A stretch of DNA of 64,000 nucleotides from Eubacteriaceae bacterium (GCA_910574915.1 CAJTCR010000006.1:62001-126000), one strand, 5' to 3'; shown: positions 8,090-18,070, numbered from the stretch's first letter. Numbers and translations are program-made. Notes: generated from the sequence alone by a model not told the origin.

Positions 8090-9317
8090 CAAAAAAAAGA
8101 AAGTGCTGCTGCTGGCGTCTGTTGCGTCTATGATCGACCAGTTTAATATGGCGAATGTCTGGCTACTGCTGGAAATGGGCTATGAGGTGCATGTAGCATG
8201 TAATTTTTTAGAAGGGAATACTTGCAGTAAAACACGGATAAAAAAGCTGAAAAAAACATTGGATAAATGGCATGTTGTCTGGCACCAATGGGACTGTCCA
8301 AGGAACATACATCCGGCTGCAAAATGCTTGGCTGCTTATAAACAGTTGCGTATCCTAATCAGGATGAATAGTTTTGACTGGATACATTGTCATTCACCGG
8401 TTGGAGGGGTGTTGGCAAGGATTGCTGCACATCAAAGAGGAGTCAGGGTGATTTATACAGCTCATGGTTTTCATTTTTTTCGTGGTGCACCGGTTTGGAA
8501 CTGGCTGTTTTATTACCCTGTGGAACGGCTTCTTTCTTGTTGGAGCGATGCGCTGATTGTGATTAACGAAGAGGACTATTTTTTAGCAAAAAAAAGGATG
8601 TATGCAAAAAAGCTGTTTTATCTTCCTGGGGTTGGCGTGGATACGATGCACTTTGCACAGTGCAACAGTGCAGCTTTACGTAGAGAATATCGCAGAAAAT
8701 ACCATATTCCTGAAAATGAGGTACTGCTTTTGTCAGTTGGTGAACTGAGCAACAGGAAAAACCATAAGGCAGTGCTTTTTGCACTCGCAAAAACAGGATG
8801 GCAGGCATATTGTTATCTGATCTGCGGGCAGGGAGAATTAAAAAACGATCTTCAAAAACAGGCAAAAGAACTCGGAATTGCAGAAAAGGTAAGGATGCCG
8901 GGATTTTTAGAAGATCCGGCTGGGATTTATCTTGCCGCAGACCTGTTTGTTTTTCCATCTAGGCAGGAAGGGCTTCCAGCAGCTCTTATGGAAGCAATGG
9001 CTGCGGGATTGCCATGTATCGCTTCCGATATTCGGGGAAACAGAGAACTGCTTGGAACAACCGGACGAGCCAAATGTGCGGATACTAAAAAACGGATTTC
9101 GATACAGCCTGGAGGAATTTTGTATGCGCCAGATAATCAGGAACAACTGGTATGTGCACTGGAATATATGCGGGAACATCCGCAGTACCGAAATAGCTGT
9201 GCAAAATACAACCAGGAGCACATTCAGGATTATGATATCCGGGCTGTGCAGCAGCAGATGCAATGGGTTTACCGGTATATGGGCAGTGAACAGCAAAAGG
9301 ACAGGCGTTTGAAATGA
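8079..9317 (+). CDS. Glycosyltransferase family 4
   Basis: 412 residues. GT-B fold with an N-terminal acceptor domain (IYTAHGFHFFRGAP) and a C-terminal nucleotide-sugar domain containing the GT4 EX7E-type motif in FPSRQEGLPAALMEAMAAG. It resembles EpsD/EpsF/CapM-type enzymes of exopolysaccharide loci. It would transfer a sugar from a nucleotide donor to a lipid-linked glycan on the cytoplasmic face. It overlaps both neighbours (11 bp upstream, 4 bp downstream), consistent with one operon. Donor and acceptor are not predictable. Confidence 0.9.
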   Translation: MKRDKKKKVLLLASVASMIDQFNMANVWLLLEMGYEVHVACNFLEGNTCSKTRIKKLKKTLDKWHVVWHQWDCPRNIHPAAKCLAAYKQLRILIRMNSFDWIHCHSPVGGVLARIAAHQRGVRVIYTAHGFHFFRGAPVWNWLFYYPVERLLSCWSDALIVINEEDYFLAKKRMYAKKLFYLPGVGVDTMHFAQCNSAALRREYRRKYHIPENEVLLLSVGELSNRKNHKAVLFALAKTGWQAYCYLICGQGELKNDLQKQAKELGIAEKVRMPGFLEDPAGIYLAADLFVFPSRQEGLPAALMEAMAAGLPCIASDIRGNRELLGTTGRAKCADTKKRISIQPGGILYAPDNQEQLVCALEYMREHPQYRNSCAKYNQEHIQDYDIRAVQQQMQWVYRYMGSEQQKDRRLK

Positions 9318-10273
9318 AGCGGGTACAAGTACTGATGTCTACTTATAATGGAGAGAACTATCTGGCGGAACAGATCGAAAGCATATTGTCACAAGCTCAT
9401 GTCAAAGTATCTTTGCTGGTGCGGGATGACGGTTCTGCGGATCATACGCCTGCAATTTTAACATCTTATGCAGGTGAACATGTACAAATAGATATTGGAA
9501 AAAATATTGGCACACAGAAAAGTTTTTTACATCTGATTGAATGTGCGGACAGTAACAACGATTATTTTGCATTTGCTGACCAAGACGATGTCTGGCATCC
9601 GCAGAAACTGCAAAAGGCTGTGGAGGCATTGGAATACGAAACTGCAAAAAAGCCGTCGGATGCATTGCTGTATGCGGGCAATGTATGGTATGCCTCACAT
9701 GATCTGTCTGTCAGAAAAAAGCAAAATAGAAAGCTCGGAAAAAAGCCGTCGTTTGGAAATGCACTTGTTGAAAACATCTGTATGGGCTGTACGCAGGTAT
9801 TTAACCGCGGTCTGCTTACCATTGTGCGAGGACATCTTCCGCATACAAGTATATGGCACGACTGGTGGATGTATCTGACAGCAGCATATTTTGGTGCGGT
9901 TGTTTATGATCAGCGTGCTTATGTGCTCTATCGACAGCATTCTGGCAATCAGATCGGAATGCAGGCTGTATGGAGACAGCGTCAGGCAGCCAGGCTTCGA
10001 CGTGCAGGACAGCTTAAAGGGCTTTTGTCTGCCCAGGCAGGCGATTTCGCACAGGTATATGCAGATATGCTTTATGCGGATTTGTCCACACAAGCGTCAG
10101 ATTTTGACAGGCAGCAAATCAGGAAAAAAAATCAGGAGATTTTACAGATCGTTGCCGGTTACCGGCAGGATTGGCAAAAGAAACTTGCGATACTGAAAGG
10201 AACTGACGTATACCGGCAGGACAGGATTGACCAATTTCTTTATAAGCTGCTGTTTGGGATTGGGTATTTATAG
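9314..10273 (+). CDS. Glycosyltransferase family 2 (rhamnosyltransferase-like)
   Basis: 319 residues, GT-A fold. MSTYNGENYLAEQIESIL and LVRDDGSADHT mark the nucleotide site, and FADQDDVWHP carries the metal-binding acidic motif typical of WbbL/RgpA-like GT2 enzymes. No membrane helix is apparent. The start overlaps the GT4 stop by 4 bp. It probably adds one residue of the repeat unit; the donor sugar is uncertain. Confidence 0.88.
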   Translation: MKRVQVLMSTYNGENYLAEQIESILSQAHVKVSLLVRDDGSADHTPAILTSYAGEHVQIDIGKNIGTQKSFLHLIECADSNNDYFAFADQDDVWHPQKLQKAVEALEYETAKKPSDALLYAGNVWYASHDLSVRKKQNRKLGKKPSFGNALVENICMGCTQVFNRGLLTIVRGHLPHTSIWHDWWMYLTAAYFGAVVYDQRAYVLYRQHSGNQIGMQAVWRQRQAARLRRAGQLKGLLSAQAGDFAQVYADMLYADLSTQASDFDRQQIRKKNQEILQIVAGYRQDWQKKLAILKGTDVYRQDRIDQFLYKLLFGIGYL

Positions 10274-10324
10274 CCTGCAAAAATGTCAGGCAGGATAAAT
10301 GCAGATCGGGATATGGATGAGGCG

Positions 10325-12208
10325 ATGAATCAAAGACAGAAAAAGCAGTTAAAAAATAAAATACGACAGGCGCAGATTGTATCTTTTGATTTATACGATA
10401 CACTCTTGTTTCGGAAGTTTCGTCAGCCACAGGACATTTTCGTATGGATGGAATGTGCAGTCGGGATACCTGGTTTAGCAAAGGAACGGGAAAAGATGCA
10501 GGTGCGTGCGGCGAGATTTTACAGGAAAAAGTATGGTGTGCCGCATCCAACTCTGCATGAGATCTATCAGTACTGGGAACATCAGGAAATGACAGGCAGA
10601 CAAAAATCAGCAAGTTTTTATAAAAAACTTGAGGCGCTGGAAAGAAAGCTGGAAGAAGAGCTGTGCATACCGAATAGAGCAATGCAGGAAATGATGGTGT
10701 ATGCCAGGCAGCAGAAAAAACGAGTCATTATTACAACAGATATGTACCTGGAAAAAACGGAGTTGGAACGAATCTTAAAACACTGCTCACTTGTGCAGTG
10801 GGATACAGTGTATGCGTCCTCCGAATATCGAAAGACAAAATATAATGGTACCATGTATGACTATTTAATAAAAACTGAAAAAGCGGCTCCAGGAAGCATC
10901 CTGCATATTGGGGATGACAAACATGCAGATGTTGAAATGGCAGCCAGAAAAAAGCTGCAAGTATTTTGGTATCGTGACAGCCAGACAGATTTGGCAGAGA
11001 GCCTATCCATGCAGGCATATGTGCCGGATGGAACTTCGAAGGATTTTTGGTATATTTTAGGCTATCAGGTCGGCGGGCCGCTATATATGGGATTGTGCAG
11101 ATGGCTGATCAGGACGACACAGGGAAGCAGTATTTATGCGCTTTCCAGAGATGGCTATAATATCACGCGGCTACTGCCGCTGTTTGCACAAGGTAATATC
11201 CGGTATCTTTTAGCGTCCAGAAATGCATGGCTGCTGCCACATATGACAACGCTCGGCAGGCAGGAGCTTAAGCTGCTGCCACCGTATTCGTGCGGACAAA
11301 CGATCTGGGAAGCGCTGGAATGTGCAGGGCTGTTAGAGCTGCCGGTACAGGAATTTCAAAAGGTAGGTTTTGCAGGATATGAGGATGTAATTAAAAGCCG
11401 CAGGGACATTTTACGGATGAAACAGGTTTATCGCAACAATCGAAGAACAATCCTGAAAATTTGCGCCAGAGAGCGGGAGTATATGGAACAGTATCTGTGT
11501 GCGCAGAAAGCGGATGGGAAAGAGATATGTTTTTTTGACAGCGGATGGCGCGGAACTTCTCAATATCTGCTGGAACACTATATGAAAGCAGTGCAGAAAA
11601 AAAGTATGGTTCGTTTTTGTTATGCAGGAATTGATGATATCTCCGGCAGTCATTTGCTAAAAGACAGCATTTACAGTGCTTATCTGAATGTGTATCTGGA
11701 CAAAAAGAAACTTCATAGTTTGCTGTCATCGTCTGCGGTGCTGGAACTGTTTTTTTCGCAGGATGCGCCTCCGCTGAAACGCTATGGAAAAGACGCTCCT
11801 GTATTTGATAAATACGCCAGAAGAGAAGAAATCCGGGTGATTAATTTGGGGTTGGAAGATTATGTAAGACAGAACCAGAGATTTTTTAAAGCGTTTGCAC
11901 CACAGGCAGCGGAACAGTTTGGTGTCTTTGGGCTGCGCAGGCTTGTGATGAGCCCGAACCGGATGGAAGCACAGATCATAGGGGACCTTGCAGATGCAGA
12001 CGGTATGTCGTCTGCTGGAGCAATGAAAAAGTACATTGCGAAAATCCCGAAAGACAGCCTGAAAAGTAACCCTTTTTTAGATATTTATTGGGAGCAGGGA
12101 GTGTATAGGCATCCACAGAATTCTTTTGGAATCTGTTTGTATGTATGGCTGCGGCAAAGAGCGGCCAGTATTGTAAAAAAGATTGACAATCATTACAAAA
12201 AGCGGTGA
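10325..12208 (+). CDS. HAD-superfamily protein of polysaccharide loci (COG5610-like)
   Basis: About 627 residues from the ATG at 10325, which has GGATGAGG in front; an ATG at 10283 is also open but has no ribosome site. Residues 15-30 hold the HAD motif I (VSFDLYDTLLFRK), with motif III/IV-like HIGDDKHADVEMA near residue 190. The remaining 400 residues are the large C-terminal part found in COG5610-type proteins of capsule and LPS clusters. No GmhB-type phosphatase gene is recognised in the heptose block downstream, so this HAD protein is a conceivable but unproven substitute. Function otherwise unknown. Confidence 0.75.
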   Translation: MNQRQKKQLKNKIRQAQIVSFDLYDTLLFRKFRQPQDIFVWMECAVGIPGLAKEREKMQVRAARFYRKKYGVPHPTLHEIYQYWEHQEMTGRQKSASFYKKLEALERKLEEELCIPNRAMQEMMVYARQQKKRVIITTDMYLEKTELERILKHCSLVQWDTVYASSEYRKTKYNGTMYDYLIKTEKAAPGSILHIGDDKHADVEMAARKKLQVFWYRDSQTDLAESLSMQAYVPDGTSKDFWYILGYQVGGPLYMGLCRWLIRTTQGSSIYALSRDGYNITRLLPLFAQGNIRYLLASRNAWLLPHMTTLGRQELKLLPPYSCGQTIWEALECAGLLELPVQEFQKVGFAGYEDVIKSRRDILRMKQVYRNNRRTILKICAREREYMEQYLCAQKADGKEICFFDSGWRGTSQYLLEHYMKAVQKKSMVRFCYAGIDDISGSHLLKDSIYSAYLNVYLDKKKLHSLLSSSAVLELFFSQDAPPLKRYGKDAPVFDKYARREEIRVINLGLEDYVRQNQRFFKAFAPQAAEQFGVFGLRRLVMSPNRMEAQIIGDLADADGMSSAGAMKKYIAKIPKDSLKSNPFLDIYWEQGVYRHPQNSFGICLYVWLRQRAASIVKKIDNHYKKR

Positions 12209-12233
12209 AGTAGAAATTTAGGAGTGAGGTGTG

Positions 12234-13430
12234 ATGAGACAGGCAAAGAAGAAGAAATCCATCCGTACAAGCATTTCACTGTTTTTGGAAAAGAGCCTGC
12301 TGTGGTATTTTTCTTTGCGGGCAAAGACGCGCAGGCCACAAGGCAGATGTGGAAAAATACTCGTTGTAAGGACAGATGGGCTGGGCGACTATATTTTATG
12401 GCTGAGTGTAGAACAAAAGATCAGAGAACAGTACCAGGACAAGCATATGGAGCTGCTGTTTGACAAAAGAAAGCCGACTCCGCAGTTGGCACGTTATGAC
12501 CGCGTGATTGACAGTTTTTTGTCTGTGCATATTGTGACATGGAAGCGTTTTCTTTCAGTGTTTCAGATGTATAGAAGGTCATATGATGTGATTATCCAGC
12601 CAGTCTATTCGCGTCTGGCGTTTACAGATATTTTGGTTTTTGCTGCAAAAGCATCTGAGCGGATTACGATTGACAGTAATGGACAGTTTTTTGCATCAAA
12701 GGCAGAATGGAAGTGGTCTGACCGCGGATATGACCGGATTGTTCCATGCCAGAAAGGAACGAGACATGAACTGATCCGGTGTGCAGAGCTTGCGCGTGGA
12801 CTTGGTGTCAAAAATTGCCGCGCATCGCTGCCTGATATGAGCAGAATTTTTCTTCCGTCAGGGCAGACACTGCCTGTGAGTGCGACTCCAGGTTACCGTA
12901 TGGTATTTCCTTCAGCATCCTGGAAAGGAAAGATGTGGGAAGCTGAAAAATTTGCTGCGGTTATACAATGGATGCTGGAAACATTTGAGGACGCTGTGTA
13001 TTTATGCGGCGATGCACAGGATGTATCAGTCTGCCAAAGAATCATCCACATGATACACCCCATGTATAGAAAACGGTTGTCTATCCTGGCAGGCAGGCTG
13101 GATTTGGCGCAGCTTGCGCAGATGATCCAAAAAGCGGCTTTTGTATTTGGTAACGATACAGGGGCTGTACATCTTGCTACAGCTTATCGTATAAAAGCAG
13201 CGGCAGTTGTAGCTGAAAGGGAAATCGGCAGATTTTTTCCATATGAAATACAATGCCCGCAGCAGGAAGCATACATTCCAGTATGCATACACCAGCAAGG
13301 TATTTCTTGCAGTAGATGCCTGTTGCGCGGCGAACAGGTTTGCCGCTACAAAAAGAATATGACGGATACTGTACATTGTATCAGCAGCATTCAGCCAGAA
13401 AATGTGATTCAGGTGTTGAGAGAACTGTAG
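12234..13430 (+). CDS. Glycosyltransferase family 9 (heptosyltransferase-like), copy 1
   Basis: 398 residues from ATG 12234 (a GTG one codon earlier is also possible), ribosome site GGAGTGAGG. The N-terminal KILVVRTDGLGDYILWLS matches the GT9 opening motif (RxDxxGD). The C-terminal donor domain has FVFGNDTGAVHLATAY, the GT9 D-T-G-x-x-H motif. GT9 enzymes are mainly ADP-heptose transferases. The ADP-heptose pathway is encoded 5 kb downstream, so the donor assignment is supported by context. The Cys-rich C-terminus (CSRCLLRGEQVC) is unusual and also occurs, with changes, in copies 2 and 3. Confidence 0.88.
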   Translation: MRQAKKKKSIRTSISLFLEKSLLWYFSLRAKTRRPQGRCGKILVVRTDGLGDYILWLSVEQKIREQYQDKHMELLFDKRKPTPQLARYDRVIDSFLSVHIVTWKRFLSVFQMYRRSYDVIIQPVYSRLAFTDILVFAAKASERITIDSNGQFFASKAEWKWSDRGYDRIVPCQKGTRHELIRCAELARGLGVKNCRASLPDMSRIFLPSGQTLPVSATPGYRMVFPSASWKGKMWEAEKFAAVIQWMLETFEDAVYLCGDAQDVSVCQRIIHMIHPMYRKRLSILAGRLDLAQLAQMIQKAAFVFGNDTGAVHLATAYRIKAAAVVAEREIGRFFPYEIQCPQQEAYIPVCIHQQGISCSRCLLRGEQVCRYKKNMTDTVHCISSIQPENVIQVLREL

Positions 13431-13471
13431 ATGGATCTTCTATTTGTGAACGGAAAGAAAGGTTTTGGAAA

Positions 13472-14659
13472 ATGAAACATGCAGTTTCAAATGTGATGAA
13501 CGAAATCCTGTTTGTCTTGTTGTTTGTTCGAATGCGTTTGGTACACAGACAAACATTGAACTCTAAGGGTATCCTTTTGATCCGGTTTTCGCATATCGGT
13601 GATTTTGTACTCTGGCTGGATGCTGCAAAAGAATTTCGCCACATCTATCCCGAAGAGAAAATAACGTTTGTGTGTGATCGTTATAAAGATGTGTGTATGC
13701 TTGCGGAAAAAACTGGATATTTTGATGAAGTAATTGTCCTTAGAACACGCGGTATCGGGAGAATTTTTGGCATTTTCAAGGCAATGCGGCTAAAATGCCG
13801 CATAGTGATCAATGCAGATCCGTCGCGGACAGTGCTTTCCGATTTAATTGTACTCGCAGTTCAGGCGCAGGAAAGAATTGCGCAGAAGGCGGATACGACA
13901 AGGATGTCGAAAAGGCAGGTGCGCCGTTCGGACGGTGTGTATCACAGGATTATCCGCTGCGGAGGCATTCACACAATGGAGTTGATCCGAAATGCACAGT
14001 TTATCCGGGGATTAAGCAAAGACAACACTTTTTGTGCTGCTGTTCCTCAGATTGCGCCACTGCTGCCGCAGTCAGAAGTAAGAAAAACACTGCATTTGCC
14101 AGACCGGTATTTTGTCCTCTGCCCAGGTGGGGAGGTGCCACAAAAGTACTGGGATGCTAAAAAGTATGCAGCAGTATTAAATAAAATTTTTGCGCAGGAA
14201 CGCAGCCTTTATTGTATTGTAGTGGGAACCACAGGCGAAGAAAATGAATTGCAAAAAATATGTCAACACATAAATACAGTAGAAAAAAAGAGGATACTTT
14301 CACGTATTGGGAAAACGAGCCTTATCGATTATATTGAACTGATCCGCTGTGCAGCGTTTTTACTGTCAAACGATACGAGTGCTGCACATATTGCGGCAGC
14401 AACAGGAACACAGGCAGTGGTTATTGCACAAAGTTGGGATTGGGGACGCTTTTATCCTTATCGCGTAGAACAGCATATACAGAAACAATGCTGTCCGCGA
14501 AGTGTTCATGCACATAAAGCATGTGCTGGGTGTGCGGCATATGGCATTCGGCCAGGACGCTTTCCATGCCTGGTCGATGGACGTGTTTTATGTATCCGCC
14601 AGATTATGGTAGAACAGGTAATGGCACAGGTTCAACAGGTTCTGGAAACCAGACAGTAA
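13472..14659 (+). CDS. Glycosyltransferase family 9 (heptosyltransferase-like), copy 2
   Basis: 395 residues from ATG 13472; upstream in-frame codons overlap copy 1 and are unlikely. ILLIRFSHIGDFVLWLD is the GT9 N-terminal motif and FLLSNDTSAAHIAAAT the C-terminal donor motif. A Cys cluster near the C-terminus (CCPRSVHAHKACAGCAAYG) resembles that of copy 1, a possible metal or disulfide site. It probably acts with copies 1 and 3 to add successive heptose-like residues. Confidence 0.87.
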   Translation: MKHAVSNVMNEILFVLLFVRMRLVHRQTLNSKGILLIRFSHIGDFVLWLDAAKEFRHIYPEEKITFVCDRYKDVCMLAEKTGYFDEVIVLRTRGIGRIFGIFKAMRLKCRIVINADPSRTVLSDLIVLAVQAQERIAQKADTTRMSKRQVRRSDGVYHRIIRCGGIHTMELIRNAQFIRGLSKDNTFCAAVPQIAPLLPQSEVRKTLHLPDRYFVLCPGGEVPQKYWDAKKYAAVLNKIFAQERSLYCIVVGTTGEENELQKICQHINTVEKKRILSRIGKTSLIDYIELIRCAAFLLSNDTSAAHIAAATGTQAVVIAQSWDWGRFYPYRVEQHIQKQCCPRSVHAHKACAGCAAYGIRPGRFPCLVDGRVLCIRQIMVEQVMAQVQQVLETRQ

Positions 14660-14684
14660 ACAAATGTTAAGCAGGGAAAAACCA

Positions 14685-16424
14685 ATGAATAAAAGACGCA
14701 TTAAAAGTATATTGAACAAACAGCAAAAGGCAGGCGGCAGGCAGATGGACAGGCTAAAGTATATTATGCATAAGGTAATTGACCGTACGAAAGATTCCTA
14801 TTTTAACTTTACCCATGCACATTTAATCCGAAACATGGTTACAGCCGCAGAGCTGGATCTTGTAAAGAGGGAGTCGTGCGACAAAGACTTAGTCTTGATT
14901 GCATTTTATCCAACAGGAGGTTTTGGAGATTATATAATCAGTTCAAAATTGCTGGACGAGATGTTGCTTCATATCCCTTGCAGGATCGATGTGTATTGTG
15001 AAAATATTGTGTTTGGGCGTGCAGTTTATGCTGCAAGGCCGGCAGTACGGGTACTTGCATATGAAAGCCTGTATGCAAACCGCTCGATGTATGATGTTGT
15101 TTTTTGCGTAGAGCATTTTATCCATATAAAAAGCTGGAATGCACATCATGTAGCTAAAATTGCGCCAGAGTTTGCGGACAAGGTCAGTGCACTTGGTAAA
15201 AGTATGCAGACAGTCTGCCCTGAGATCGAACAGCAGTGGTTTCGGGAAGCGCTGCATTTTCAAAGGAGCCGTCTGCTTGGTATTAATCGTTGGACAGAAC
15301 TGCGCCACGGATCAGTCTTTGCGATTCCAGACCAGTATACGTATGTACCTCTGCATCGTAGCTGTCTGGAGCGGATATGGGAAACCGGGCTGCAAAACTG
15401 TCACTATCTTACGATAAACCGAGGTGCTGACAGTATGGGCAGATCTTTGATGCAGACAAAAGTATGGCCGCTGCGCCATTACGAAGCACTGGTTGTTTTA
15501 CTGAAAGAACGTTTTCCAGATATTAAAATTATACAGCTTGGTTCCAGAGGCAACAAACTAGTCGCAGGAGCGGATATGCATCTGCTGGAAGAAGATCTGG
15601 AAGTAACCAAATGGTTACTGCGCGGATCACTTCTGCATATTGACTGTGAGGGAGGGCTGGTACATCTTGCCACACAGTTAGCTGTCAAATGTATTGTCCT
15701 GTTTGGCCCGACACCGCTGCATACGTATGCATATCCACAAAATATCAATCTAAAATCCGACAAATGTTATGGCTGTATGGGGCTGCATTCAGACTGGGCA
15801 TTTTCGTGTTACCGTGGTATGAAACGGCCAGAGTGCATGTATTCTCTTACACCTGAAATTGTAATGACATCTGTACAGGTATATCTTGATCATAAATTAG
15901 TGCAGGAAAAAACAAGGCTTAAAAGGCTGGTACGTATTCCTGCTGTTCCAAACAAGGATAAAGATTGCAGACAGATTTATCAAACATGTAAGAAAAAACA
16001 GCCGTTGCTTACAATGTGCCAGGCATATGCAGGACTATATACGGTGATTTTAGAACAGGCAGAGAAATTAAAAAAGTGCAGCCATAGACAGGAGAAATTG
16101 AATATTGCACTTATTTATGCAAAACGTGATTATATTGGCTGGTATTTGCAGGATCAAGGATTTGCAGTCACCGTATTTGACCCAGATTATGGATACAGTG
16201 GGCGGATTGGTGATACGGAGTTTAACCGGTTGACCGCCGCATGTGCGGCGCATGGAATGGATATGCGCCTTGGAGACGGCTTGCAGATTCCATATGCCTC
16301 AAATAGTTTTGATATAACAGTGATCTTTTGCCGAAAGCCTGATAAAAAAGGCTACATCAGGGAAGCAGAACGCATTTTAAAACCTGATGGATGCCTGATT
16401 TGGATAGGGGAGGATCAAAAGTGA
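14685..16424 (+). CDS. GT9-like glycosyltransferase fused to a degenerate methyltransferase-like tail
   Basis: 579 residues from ATG 14685, preceded by GCAGGGA; ATG 14664 is open but lacks a ribosome site. Residues about 50-370 are GT9-like: FYPTGGFGDYIISSKLLDE near the N-terminus and LLHIDCEGGLVHLATQL in the donor domain, where Cys-Glu-Gly replaces the Asp-Thr-Gly of copies 1 and 2. From about residue 450 the sequence looks like the second half of a class I SAM methyltransferase (IPYASNSFDITVIFCR, EAERILKPDGCLIWIG) but the glycine-rich SAM loop is not recognisable. It may be a fusion with a non-catalytic domain. Confidence 0.75.
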   Translation: MNKRRIKSILNKQQKAGGRQMDRLKYIMHKVIDRTKDSYFNFTHAHLIRNMVTAAELDLVKRESCDKDLVLIAFYPTGGFGDYIISSKLLDEMLLHIPCRIDVYCENIVFGRAVYAARPAVRVLAYESLYANRSMYDVVFCVEHFIHIKSWNAHHVAKIAPEFADKVSALGKSMQTVCPEIEQQWFREALHFQRSRLLGINRWTELRHGSVFAIPDQYTYVPLHRSCLERIWETGLQNCHYLTINRGADSMGRSLMQTKVWPLRHYEALVVLLKERFPDIKIIQLGSRGNKLVAGADMHLLEEDLEVTKWLLRGSLLHIDCEGGLVHLATQLAVKCIVLFGPTPLHTYAYPQNINLKSDKCYGCMGLHSDWAFSCYRGMKRPECMYSLTPEIVMTSVQVYLDHKLVQEKTRLKRLVRIPAVPNKDKDCRQIYQTCKKKQPLLTMCQAYAGLYTVILEQAEKLKKCSHRQEKLNIALIYAKRDYIGWYLQDQGFAVTVFDPDYGYSGRIGDTEFNRLTAACAAHGMDMRLGDGLQIPYASNSFDITVIFCRKPDKKGYIREAERILKPDGCLIWIGEDQK

Positions 16425-16440
16425 TAAGGAGCAGTTGGAA

Positions 16441-17229
16441 ATGAAACAGATTGTTTTATGGATGCATGGATTTTATAAATACAAAAACCTGTTAAAGCAG
16501 TTGGTGTCGCGTGACATCAAACTCAAATACAGGAGAAGTGTCCTTGGTTATTTGTGGAGCGTGCTGAATCCACTGTTTGTCATGCTGATTATGGTCATTG
16601 TTTTTTCAAGTATTTTCCGGTCAGATGTGGAGAACTTTCCGTTATATTTAATCAGCGGGCAGATCTTATTCAACTATATGAGCGAAGCTACAAACGGAGC
16701 GATTCAGTCTGTACTTGGAGCAAGCGGGTTATTGCGCAAAATCTATGTGCCAAAATACATCTTTACGATATCTAAGGTTACAAGTACCTTGATTACGATG
16801 CTGTTTTCTCTGCTGGCACTGCTGTTTGTAGCATTGGCAACTGACGCTCCGGTATCATTAAACTATTTATGGATCGTATTGCCGATAGGAGAAATGTATT
16901 TATTTTGTCTTGGACTTGGGCTGTTTTTGGCGCAGGCAGCCGTGTTTTTCCGGGATATTCAGTATATTTACAGTGTAGTGCTGACTGCATGGATGTATTT
17001 GACACCGATCTTTTATCCGATCAACATGCTGCCAGAGCCACTTAGATTTGGTATTACCAGGTTGAATCCGATGTATTATTACCTGGAACAGTTTCGCCAG
17101 ATCGTGATGTATGGGATGCTGCCCAATGGAAAGCTGCTGCTGTACGGGCTGATTGCTGGGGTTTTGGTGTTGATTGCCGGAGCATGGTGTTTTCAAAAAA
17201 CACAGGATAAATTTGTACTGTACGTATAA
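16441..17229 (+). CDS. ABC-2 type polysaccharide export permease (Wzm/TagG-like)
   Basis: 262 residues from ATG 16441, which has AAGGAG at correct spacing; a TTG two codons upstream sits too close to it. Six membrane helices and the family signature VSRDIKLKYRRSVLGYLWSV at the N-terminus. It forms the channel of an ABC exporter with the ATPase encoded next. Such pairs flip a completed lipid-linked polysaccharide across the membrane, so the glycan assembled here is likely polymerised in the cytoplasm before export. Confidence 0.92.
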   Translation: MKQIVLWMHGFYKYKNLLKQLVSRDIKLKYRRSVLGYLWSVLNPLFVMLIMVIVFSSIFRSDVENFPLYLISGQILFNYMSEATNGAIQSVLGASGLLRKIYVPKYIFTISKVTSTLITMLFSLLALLFVALATDAPVSLNYLWIVLPIGEMYLFCLGLGLFLAQAAVFFRDIQYIYSVVLTAWMYLTPIFYPINMLPEPLRFGITRLNPMYYYLEQFRQIVMYGMLPNGKLLLYGLIAGVLVLIAGAWCFQKTQDKFVLYV

Positions 17230-17279
17230 TTGCATTGTGTGGAAAATATGGCAGGTAATAGCAGGATGGAGGCAGATAT

Positions 17280-18020
17280 ATGCAGCAGGATATTATGATA
17301 AACATTGACCATGCGGCAGTACGGTTTAACATGGCAGCGGAAAAAGTAGACAATCTAAAAGAATATGTCGTCAGGCTCTTAAAGAGAGAGCTGCTGTTTC
17401 AGGAATTTTTTGCGCTGCGTGATGTATCATTTACCGTCAGGCGCGGTGAAGCTTGGGGGCTGGTCGGACATAACGGTGCCGGAAAATCAACGCTGCTAAA
17501 GCTGATCTGCGGCATTTTAAAACCATACAAAGGGACAACATTTGTGCAGGGAACAATCTCTCCGCTAATCGAACTGGGGGCTGGCTTTGATATGGAATTG
17601 ACGGCAAGGGAAAATATTCATTTAAACGGAGCAGTACTTGGATATTCACAAAGCTTTATGCAGGAGCATTTTGATGAAATTGTAGAGTTTTCAGAGGTTG
17701 GAGACTTTCTCGATGTACCTTTGAAAAACTATTCTTCAGGTATGGTAGCGCGCCTTGGCTTTGCAGCAGCAACGATTGTAAAGCCAGATATACTAATTGT
17801 AGACGAAGTACTTTCTGTCGGAGACGCATCTTTTCAGAAAAAATGCGAACACAGAATGAATCAAATGTTAGCAGATGGCGCAACTCTTTTGTATGTATCC
17901 CATTCGCTGGAAAGTGTAAAAAAGATTTGCAAGAAAGCAGCCTGGATGGAGCGGGGAAGCGTACGGCTGACAGGAGATGCCATACAGGTTTGTGATGCAT
18001 ATGAAGAAGCTGAGCTGTAA
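17280..18020 (+). CDS. Polysaccharide export ABC ATPase (Wzt/TagH-like, short form)
   Basis: 246 residues behind GGAGG. Walker A GHNGAGKST, signature YSSGMVARLGF, Walker B DILIVDEV and switch His in YVSHSLES are all intact. The protein ends directly after the nucleotide-binding domain, so it lacks the C-terminal glycan-recognition domain of O-antigen Wzt proteins and is probably not a length-sensing type. Works with the permease at 16441-17229. Confidence 0.92.
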   Translation: MQQDIMINIDHAAVRFNMAAEKVDNLKEYVVRLLKRELLFQEFFALRDVSFTVRRGEAWGLVGHNGAGKSTLLKLICGILKPYKGTTFVQGTISPLIELGAGFDMELTARENIHLNGAVLGYSQSFMQEHFDEIVEFSEVGDFLDVPLKNYSSGMVARLGFAAATIVKPDILIVDEVLSVGDASFQKKCEHRMNQMLADGATLLYVSHSLESVKKICKKAAWMERGSVRLTGDAIQVCDAYEEAEL

Positions 18021-18070
18021 AGGAAAGAAAATAATTAAAAAACGAATATAAAAGGAAAAACCAAAAGACT

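Noticed and set aside
10325..12208. Naming the 627-residue HAD protein GmhB
   Set aside because: It is three times longer than GmhB and its motif surroundings fit COG5610-like proteins; only a speculative substitute.
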